Below the pieces are notes generated by a model, which was given only the letters and a program-made list of their open reading frames with translations, had not been told where the DNA came from and did no database searches. Source: an uncultured Ruminococcus sp. (GTDB lineage Bacteria > Bacillota_A > Clostridia > RUG12999). Taken from it: a stretch of DNA of 11,905 nucleotides. The position numbers and the translations under genes were made by a program. The stretch is taken from assembly GCA_902783995.1 (NCBI GenBank), contig CACZTG010000284.1, positions 1-11,905 of the forward strand. The letters run 5' to 3'. Positions within the stretch are counted from its first letter, which is position 1. Each line of letters starts with the position of its first letter. Below are positions 7,298-11,905 of this stretch, piece after piece.

Positions 7298-7903
7298 ATG
7301 AAAATGAATAAAAAACTTAAAATTTTTATAATAATAGTTGTTATTCTCGCGGTTATTGTCGCTGCCGCGCTTATCGGAAGAAAAATGGTTATTGATTATT
7401 TGTTTGATAAGGCATATAAAGGAATAATGAACGGCAGTATAGGGATTGAAACCACCAATATTACCGGCACTAATGAAACTGTTGTGGGTGTGGACGGAAA
7501 AATCTATGAGCTTGCCGATAAAACAGAAGCGGAAACCGAAGAAATTAAAGGTGAAGACGGAAAAACTTATATTGTTAAAAAACCTGCCGCGGGGACGTCA
7601 CAGGGGAAAGCGTCAGAAACGGAGCAAACGCCGAGAGTCAAACATATAAGTGAGCTTACAAAACAAGAAATGACTGACATACAAAATATGGTATCGACGG
7701 CGGATAAAGCCGCGGTTTTAAGCATATGCAAATCCGCGGCGACTGCGGAGGACAGAAAAAAAATTAAAGAAATGATTGAGGAGGGAAGCGTCGATTACGG
7801 AAAGATACGCTCAATACTTTCGGAAAGATTGACCGCGGAGCAAAAAGCGCAGATATATTCTTATTATGAAAAATATGCGAAAATTTATTTTGGCGTTGAA
7901 TAA
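7298..7903 (+). CDS. Unrecognised single-pass membrane protein
   Basis: 201 residues; I do not recognise the family. A short basic N-terminus (MKMNKKLK) precedes one strongly hydrophobic helix at about 9-27, with positive residues on both sides. The helix is more probably a signal anchor than a cleaved signal peptide, which would place the rest outside the cell. Residues 50-115 are polar, Thr/Glu/Lys-rich and probably disordered. They hold two similar short units, VGVDGKIYEL (63-72) and IKGEDGKTYIV (83-93). The C-terminal part (about 118-198) is predicted by eye to be helical and charged, with few hydrophobic positions. The sequence AGAAAGGCAGG (7284-7294) serves as ribosome binding site; an ATG at 7304 is an alternative start two codons in. 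The position between phosphatase and VanZ suggests an envelope role. Codon use matches the neighbours. Confidence 0.8.
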   Translation: MKMNKKLKIFIIIVVILAVIVAAALIGRKMVIDYLFDKAYKGIMNGSIGIETTNITGTNETVVGVDGKIYELADKTEAETEEIKGEDGKTYIVKKPAAGTSQGKASETEQTPRVKHISELTKQEMTDIQNMVSTADKAAVLSICKSAATAEDRKKIKEMIEEGSVDYGKIRSILSERLTAEQKAQIYSYYEKYAKIYFGVE

Positions 7904-7942
7904 ACAGCGCGGAAAGTGTATTTTTAAAAGAGGTTTTTGTAA

Positions 7943-8428
7943 ATGAAGAGGAAAATTGCGTTACTGATTGCGATTATATTATGGTCGGGAGCCATATTTA
8001 TGTTTTCGGCGCAATGTGCCGATGACTCCAAAGCACTCAGTAAAAATTTTGCGGAAAAGATTGTGTCTTTCGCAAAGATAATTTTTGGTGATGATTTTTT
8101 TGCGGCAAATGGAGATAAAGGCATTGAAAGCCTGATTGGTCTTGTAACACATTATTTGCGCAAAACCGCGCATTTTTTCCTGTTTTTTGTTCTTGGCATT
8201 TTTTGTTATTTATTCATACTGGAATTTGAGCTTACGCGCGAAAACGCGTTTAAACTTGCTCTTGTTTATTGTTTTTTATATGCTGTGAGCGATGAAATTC
8301 ATCAGCTTTTTGTTCCGGGCAGGGCGGGTATGGTACGCGATGTGTTGCTTGATACCTGCGGCAGTTTGATTGGAATAGGCATATGTAAATATATTAGAAG
8401 TAAAAGAAGAAATAAGGAAAGGAAATGA
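7943..8428 (+). CDS. VanZ-like family membrane protein
   Basis: 161-residue multi-pass membrane protein with the VanZ-like domain. It opens with a hydrophobic helix ending in IFMFSAQ (18-24), the usual first VanZ motif. It continues with RKTAHFFLFFVLG (73-85), the acidic/His motif SDEIHQLFVPGR (116-127) and VRDVLLDTCGSLIG (131-144), the three conserved blocks of the family. Helices lie at about 6-21, 76-95, 103-117 and 135-149, and the C-terminus is strongly basic (RSKRRNKERK). VanZ of enterococci gives low-level teicoplanin resistance; the biochemical role of most homologues is unknown, so no resistance is claimed here. AAAAGAGG at 7926-7933 lies 9 nt before the start. It ends 4 bp before galE. 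Confidence 0.9.
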   Translation: MKRKIALLIAIILWSGAIFMFSAQCADDSKALSKNFAEKIVSFAKIIFGDDFFAANGDKGIESLIGLVTHYLRKTAHFFLFFVLGIFCYLFILEFELTRENAFKLALVYCFLYAVSDEIHQLFVPGRAGMVRDVLLDTCGSLIGIGICKYIRSKRRNKERK

Positions 8429-8432
8429 TGAA

Positions 8433-9446
8433 ATGAAAATTCTTGTAACGGGAGGCGCCGGTTTTATAGGCAGCCATACCTGCGTGGAGCTTTTAAACGG
8501 CGGTTATGAAATAGCAGTGCTTGATAACCTTTGCAATTCAAATATTAAGGCGCTTGAAAGGGTAAAGGAAATAACCGGAAAGACTTTTAATTTTTATGAA
8601 GTAGATATTCTTGATTATGAAGCGACCGACAAGGTTTTTAAAAGTGAAAAATTTGACGCGGTTATTCATTTCGCGGGGCTTAAAGCCGTTGGTGAAAGTG
8701 TTGAAAAGCCGCTGACTTACTATCATAACAACATAACCGGAACGCTTAATTTGCTTGATATAATGCGTAAAAACGGTGTGTTTAACATTGTTTTCTCATC
8801 GTCCGCGACAGTTTACGGTTCACCGGAAAGTCTTCCGATAAAAGAAGATTTTCCGTTATCGACAACCAATCCTTACGGTTCGACAAAGCTTATTATAGAA
8901 GGAATACTTAATGACCTTTACAAGGCTGATAACAGGTTTTCCGTTACTATTCTCCGGTATTTTAATCCTATCGGAGCTCATAAAAGCGGCAAAATAGGTG
9001 AGGACCCGCAAGGAATACCGAACAATCTTATGCCGTATATTCAGCAGGTTGCTATCGGCAAGCTGCCTATACTGTCGGTATTCGGTAACAAATATCCCAC
9101 AAGGGACGGCACGGGCGTGAGAGATTATATACATGTTGTTGATTTAAGTGTTGCTCACGTTAAGGCTGTCGAGAAAAAAAGCGGACAGCCGGGAGTATAT
9201 ATATATAACATCGGCACCGGTAACGGATATTCCGTGTTTGAAATGATTAAAGCTTTTGAAAAAGCTTCGGGCAGAGAAGTGAAATATAAAATTTGCCCGA
9301 ACCGTGCGGGTGATATTGCCGCTTGTTATGCTGACGCTTCAAAAGCAGAAAAAGAGCTTGGCTGGACGGCAAAGCTTGGTCTTGATGAAATGTGCAGAGA
9401 CGGCTGGAATTGGCAGAAAAACAATCCGAACGGGTATAAGGATTAG
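8433..9446 (+). CDS. galE: UDP-glucose 4-epimerase GalE
   Basis: 337-residue cytosolic short-chain dehydrogenase/reductase that interconverts UDP-glucose and UDP-galactose using bound NAD, giving galactose for surface polysaccharide or for Leloir metabolism. The full length is normal. The NAD site is TGGAGFIGS (6-14), the catalytic Ser is in SSSATVYG (122-129, Ser124), and the YxxxK pair is Tyr148 and Lys152 in NPYGSTK. RYFNPIGAH (175-183), and RDGTGVRDYIHVVDL (224-238) are also typical. At the position of E. coli Tyr299 this protein has Cys298 (AACYADASKA), as in human GALE, which could widen the substrate range to UDP-GlcNAc/GalNAc. The downstream half of the operon is in keeping with sugar-nucleotide supply for the kinase-controlled polysaccharide. 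AAGGAAAGG at 8414-8422 serves as ribosome binding site. Confidence 0.95.
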   Translation: MKILVTGGAGFIGSHTCVELLNGGYEIAVLDNLCNSNIKALERVKEITGKTFNFYEVDILDYEATDKVFKSEKFDAVIHFAGLKAVGESVEKPLTYYHNNITGTLNLLDIMRKNGVFNIVFSSSATVYGSPESLPIKEDFPLSTTNPYGSTKLIIEGILNDLYKADNRFSVTILRYFNPIGAHKSGKIGEDPQGIPNNLMPYIQQVAIGKLPILSVFGNKYPTRDGTGVRDYIHVVDLSVAHVKAVEKKSGQPGVYIYNIGTGNGYSVFEMIKAFEKASGREVKYKICPNRAGDIAACYADASKAEKELGWTAKLGLDEMCRDGWNWQKNNPNGYKD

Positions 9447-9451
9447 CACCT

Positions 9452-9473
9452 TCTTACAATTATATTACAATTA
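9452..9473 (+). repeat. Two tandem 11-bp direct repeats in the galE-amidase gap
   Basis: TCTTACAATTA (9452-9462) is followed immediately by TATTACAATTA (9463-9473), 10 of 11 bases identical. The 11-bp period is about one helical turn, so both copies would face the same side of the DNA, as in some regulator-binding sites. No function is known; an A/T-rich chance repeat is possible. Confidence 0.45.
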
Positions 9474-9492
9474 AGTGACGCATAAAGGGAAA

Positions 9493-9545
9493 TCGGGTTT
9501 TTTGACGAAAAAAGCAATATACGATTTTTTTGACTTATTACCCGA
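9493..9545 (+). other. Inverted repeat with inner palindrome upstream of the amidase gene
   Basis: TCGGGT (9493-9498) is complementary to ACCCGA (9540-9545). Inside it lies a perfect T6-GACG-A6 palindrome (9498-9513, sharing one base with the outer left arm), and TTTTTTGAC occurs twice (9498-9506 and 9526-9534). The right arm overlaps the region just before the amidase ribosome binding site (GAAAGG, 9544-9549). Together with the repeats at 9452-9473 this accounts for most of the 114-bp gap. No matching riboswitch class, near-consensus promoter or canonical terminator is recognised here. Confidence 0.35.
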
Positions 9546-9560
9546 AAGGTTGTTTTACAA

Positions 9561-10943
9561 ATGAAATACGTAAGGCTTTTGGTTATATTAATGCTCGTTT
9601 TAGGCTGCGGTATTTTGAGTGCCGCAGCGGATAGTGATATTCGCATTATGGCGGGCGGCAAGCTTATTGATTGTGATGTTCCGCCCGTAATTATTGAAGG
9701 CAGAACCCTTGTGCCGATTCGCGCCATTGCCGAGGCGGCAGGCGCCGATGTGACGTGGGACGGTAAAAAAAGACAGGTTTACATAGAATCGGGAAACGAT
9801 AAAATGTATCTTAAAATTGACAGTAAAACCGCAACGGTAAACGGCAAAAAAAAGACGCTTGACGTAAGCTGCACCATAATAAGTGACAGAACAATGGTAC
9901 CGATTCGTTTTGTGGCAGAAAGCTTTAATTATAATGTTTCGTGGGACGAAAAGGAACGTATTGTGAATATTACGAGCATTGCGGATAATGTTGAATTTAA
10001 CACAATAGGCACTGCGAATGTTGAGGGCGGCTTCAGAGTTACCGTGAAGTTTGTTTCGGCGATGCAGGGAGATTATAAAATATCAAATCTTACAAATCCC
10101 GACAGAGTTGTGCTTGATGTGGAAAACGCGCAAATTGATTACAGCCGGCGGTTTGATTTTGAAAATGATACCGTAAAAGATGTAAGGGCCGCAAACCATG
10201 ACAACTATTTAAGATTTACATTTGACCTTGAGGAACCGGCAAAATACAAGACATATGTGAACAGCGCGAAAGACGCGATTGTTATTACATTCAGCGTTGC
10301 GACAAAGGGTGAAATTACCGAGCCCGGCGACGATGAAGAAGAAAAAGAAAAAGAGGACGACGGAATATTTACAATTGTTATAGATGCTGGTCACGGCGGA
10401 AACGACCCCGGAGCTCTCGGTAAGGAGGAGGGCGAGATTGTTGCGCGCGAATCCGAAATCAACCTTGATGTTGCTTTGAAAACAGTGAAAATTTTGAAAG
10501 ACGCGGGCTATAATGTTGTTGCGACAAGGACAAGCGATAAAACCGTCAGCCTTGGGGGAAGATGTAAAATTGCGAATGACGCCGACGCGGAACTCTTTAT
10601 AAGCATACACTCAAACGCTATGGGCGAGGGCAGAGAAGATGTAAACGGCACTATGGTTTTTTACGGTGCCGCTAAAGATAAAGAAAAGCCGTGGGTATAT
10701 TCAAAAACGCTTGCTTCAAATATTCTCGGCTATTTATGTAAGGCGCTTGAAACCGAAAATTTAGGTATTCAGGTGGGTGACGAGCTTGCGGTTATAAGGG
10801 GTACGGATGCGCCCGCCGTACTTGTCGAGCTTGCTTTTATAACGAATGTCGATGACCGTGAAAAGCTTATGGATGAGGATTACAGACAAAAAGCCGCGGA
10901 AGCAATCGCGAACGGAATAATTAAAACGATTAATAGTAAATAA
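9561..10943 (+). CDS. N-acetylmuramoyl-L-alanine amidase with stalk, AMIN and Amidase_3 domains
   Basis: 460-residue exported zinc enzyme that cleaves the amide bond between N-acetylmuramic acid and the stem peptide of peptidoglycan. An N-terminal hydrophobic signal (about 1-23) comes first. It is followed by a copper-amine-oxidase-N-like stalk domain (about 28-140), with two copies of the RTLVPIRAIAE / RTMVPIRFVAE motif (48-57 and 110-120). Next is an AMIN domain (about 143-246; FRVTVKFVSA, NPDRVVLDV), which in other proteins targets the cell wall. After an acidic Asp/Glu/Lys linker (255-268) comes Amidase_3 (270-458), with zinc ligands His278 (DAGHGGNDPGA), Glu297 (ESEIN) and His350 (SIHSN), and catalytic Glu423 (LVELAFITN). 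All key residues are present. The signal also contains VLGC (13-16), a poor match to a lipobox. GAAAGG at 9544-9549 is an acceptable but somewhat distant ribosome binding site. Confidence 0.94.
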   Translation: MKYVRLLVILMLVLGCGILSAAADSDIRIMAGGKLIDCDVPPVIIEGRTLVPIRAIAEAAGADVTWDGKKRQVYIESGNDKMYLKIDSKTATVNGKKKTLDVSCTIISDRTMVPIRFVAESFNYNVSWDEKERIVNITSIADNVEFNTIGTANVEGGFRVTVKFVSAMQGDYKISNLTNPDRVVLDVENAQIDYSRRFDFENDTVKDVRAANHDNYLRFTFDLEEPAKYKTYVNSAKDAIVITFSVATKGEITEPGDDEEEKEKEDDGIFTIVIDAGHGGNDPGALGKEEGEIVARESEINLDVALKTVKILKDAGYNVVATRTSDKTVSLGGRCKIANDADAELFISIHSNAMGEGREDVNGTMVFYGAAKDKEKPWVYSKTLASNILGYLCKALETENLGIQVGDELAVIRGTDAPAVLVELAFITNVDDREKLMDEDYRQKAAEAIANGIIKTINSK

Positions 10944-10991
10944 CGGTGAAATACATTGGCGCTGTTTTTACAGAAAGAATGACTTTTAAAT

Positions 10992-11489
10992 ATGTTTAAT
11001 ATTGTACTCCATGAGCCGGAAATACCGCAAAACACCGGTAATATCGCAAGAACCTGCGCCGTGACGGGAGCGAGGCTTCATATAATAAAGCCTATGGGCT
11101 TTGAGATTGACGACAGAAAATTAAAGCGCGCGGGGCTTGATTATTGGCATCAGCTTGATATAACTTATTACGAAAATTTTGAGGATTTTTTTGCGAAAAA
11201 TACGGGAAGAATGTTTTTCGCGACAACAAAAGCCCCAAATAAATATACCGATATAAGCTATGAGGACGGAGATTATCTGGTTTTCGGAAAAGAAACAAAA
11301 GGACTTCCCGAAAGCCTTTTATCGGAAAGACTCCAAAGCTGTATAAGGATACCGATGAGAGATACAACAAGGTCTTTGAACCTTTCAAATTCCGTCGCGA
11401 TTGTTGTTTATGAGGCGCTTCGTCAGACGGATTTTGAAGGTCTTAAGCTCACAAGCGGCTTTTTGACTGTTGGAGAACCGAGGATTTAA
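10992..11489 (+). CDS. trmL: tRNA (cytidine(34)-2'-O)-methyltransferase TrmL
   Basis: 165-residue SPOUT-superfamily (trefoil-knot) enzyme that 2'-O-methylates the wobble base of tRNA-Leu isoacceptors using S-adenosylmethionine. The length is typical of YibK/CspR. The three SPOUT motifs are clear: EIPQNTGNIART (10-21) with Asn14 and Arg20, VFGKETKGLP (97-106), and RDTTRSLNLSNSVAIVVYE (123-141). Together the last two form the knotted cofactor site. The start is set by the family's usual opening, MxNIVLHEPEIP. The ribosome binding site is weak, with GAAAG about 14 nt upstream, and an overlapping 6-codon ORF (MTFKYV, from 10979) ends just after the start. This housekeeping gene lies between cell-envelope genes and has no obvious functional tie to them. 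Confidence 0.95.
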   Translation: MFNIVLHEPEIPQNTGNIARTCAVTGARLHIIKPMGFEIDDRKLKRAGLDYWHQLDITYYENFEDFFAKNTGRMFFATTKAPNKYTDISYEDGDYLVFGKETKGLPESLLSERLQSCIRIPMRDTTRSLNLSNSVAIVVYEALRQTDFEGLKLTSGFLTVGEPRI

Positions 11490-11493
11490 AGAG

Positions 11494-11499
11494 AAGGAG
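11494..11499 (+). promoter_or_regulatory. Ribosome binding site fixing the lgt start
   Basis: AAGGAG ends 7 nt before the ATG at 11507, favouring it over the in-frame ATG at 11519. Confidence 0.85.
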
Positions 11500-11506
11500 A
11501 AAAGCT

Positions 11507-11905
11507 ATGTTTTTGCTAATGAACACCATAGTTTTTTTTGGCAGGACTTTTGTTCTTGAGCCTGTTGCTTTTCATATTGGCAGAAAGCCTGTTTATTGGT
11601 ATGGAATTATCATTGCGGCAGGCTTTTTTCTTGCGCTTTTATACGCTTTTTCCGAAGCGAAAAGAACAGGTTTCTCACAGGACTTTTTATCAAACGCGGT
11701 TTTAATAGGTACTCCGGCGGCGATTGTATGTGCAAGGCTTTATTATGTTATTTTCAATTTTAAAGATTACAAAGACAACCTTTCCGAGATAATTGCCGTG
11801 TGGAACGGCGGAATAGCCGTTTATGGGGGGCTGATAGGTGCCTGCCTTGCGGGATATATATACTGTCGCATAAAAAAAATAAGCTTTTTGCAGCTTGTTG
11901 ATATC
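11507..11905 (+). CDS. lgt: Prolipoprotein diacylglyceryl transferase Lgt, 5' part
   Basis: The first 133 codons are present and the frame is open at the right edge; usual length is about 250-300 residues. Lgt transfers diacylglycerol from phosphatidylglycerol to the lipobox cysteine of prolipoproteins in the membrane. Family features are visible: PVYWYGIIIAAGF (28-40) in the first helix, ARLYYVIFNF (76-85), and the loop WNGGIAVYGGLIG (99-111), equivalent to the HGGLIG region of E. coli Lgt. Tyr106 stands where E. coli has its functionally important His103; Tyr is, as far as I recall, a common Gram-positive variant, so I do not read it as loss of function. The catalytic-loop arginine (E. coli Arg143) falls beyond the edge. 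It follows trmL by 17 nt. Confidence 0.93.
   Translation, partial: MFLLMNTIVFFGRTFVLEPVAFHIGRKPVYWYGIIIAAGFFLALLYAFSEAKRTGFSQDFLSNAVLIGTPAAIVCARLYYVIFNFKDYKDNLSEIIAVWNGGIAVYGGLIGACLAGYIYCRIKKISFLQLVDI

Noticed and set aside
9502..9525. TTGACG and TACGAT as an amidase promoter
   Set aside because: The spacer is only 12 nt and the -10 is a poor match; the alternative TTGACT at 9530 has no -10 at 17 nt.

Overview
This is an 11.9 kb stretch of bacterial chromosome with every supported gene on the + strand, tightly packed and largely in operon-like runs. Several traits point to a low-to-moderate GC Gram-positive of the class Clostridia (Bacillota): AGGAG-type ribosome binding sites, A/T-rich codon choice with frequent AGA and ATA, an ECF vitamin transporter, a CapA/CapB/CapC-type tyrosine-kinase module, VanZ, and a stalk-domain/AMIN/Amidase_3 amidase. 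I cannot name a genus. I see no rRNA, tRNA, CRISPR array, insertion sequence or prophage gene.

Region 1 (1-3813) is an energy-coupling-factor (ECF) uptake locus. It holds the C-terminal end of a DUF4430 (transcobalamin-like) protein cut by the left edge, then EcfT, then one 856-residue polypeptide fusing two EcfA-type ATPase domains to a membrane region that looks like the S component. The genes overlap by 8 and 28 bp, so they are probably translationally coupled. The DUF4430 domain makes cobalamin or a related corrinoid the leading guess for the substrate, but the sequence does not prove it. A GNAT-family acetyltransferase gene (3828-4814) follows closely and ends the run.

Region 2 (about 4843-9446) starts with the one convincing promoter in the window (TTGACA, 17 nt, extended -10 TGaTAAAAT). 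It reads into a bacterial tyrosine-kinase signalling module for exopolysaccharide or capsule: a Wzz/CapA-like membrane modulator, a CapB/CpsD-like BY-kinase with a repeat-built tyrosine tail, and a CpsB/CapC-like PHP phosphatase. These are followed by an unrecognised single-pass membrane protein, a VanZ-like protein and GalE (UDP-glucose 4-epimerase). No glycosyltransferase, flippase or polymerase is present here, so the polysaccharide machinery controlled by this module must lie elsewhere.

Region 3 (9447-11905) opens with a 114-bp intergenic gap containing an 11-bp tandem repeat and a small inverted repeat. It continues with a secreted cell-wall amidase, the tRNA wobble methyltransferase TrmL, and the first 133 codons of prolipoprotein diacylglyceryl transferase (Lgt), cut by the right edge. 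Regions 2 and 3 together have a cell-envelope theme.

Nothing here is a clearly unprecedented system. The items most worth a second look are the ATPase-ATPase-S fusion beside a DUF4430 protein, the tandem-repeat tyrosine tail of the kinase, the unrecognised membrane protein at 7298-7903, and the structured gap upstream of the amidase.
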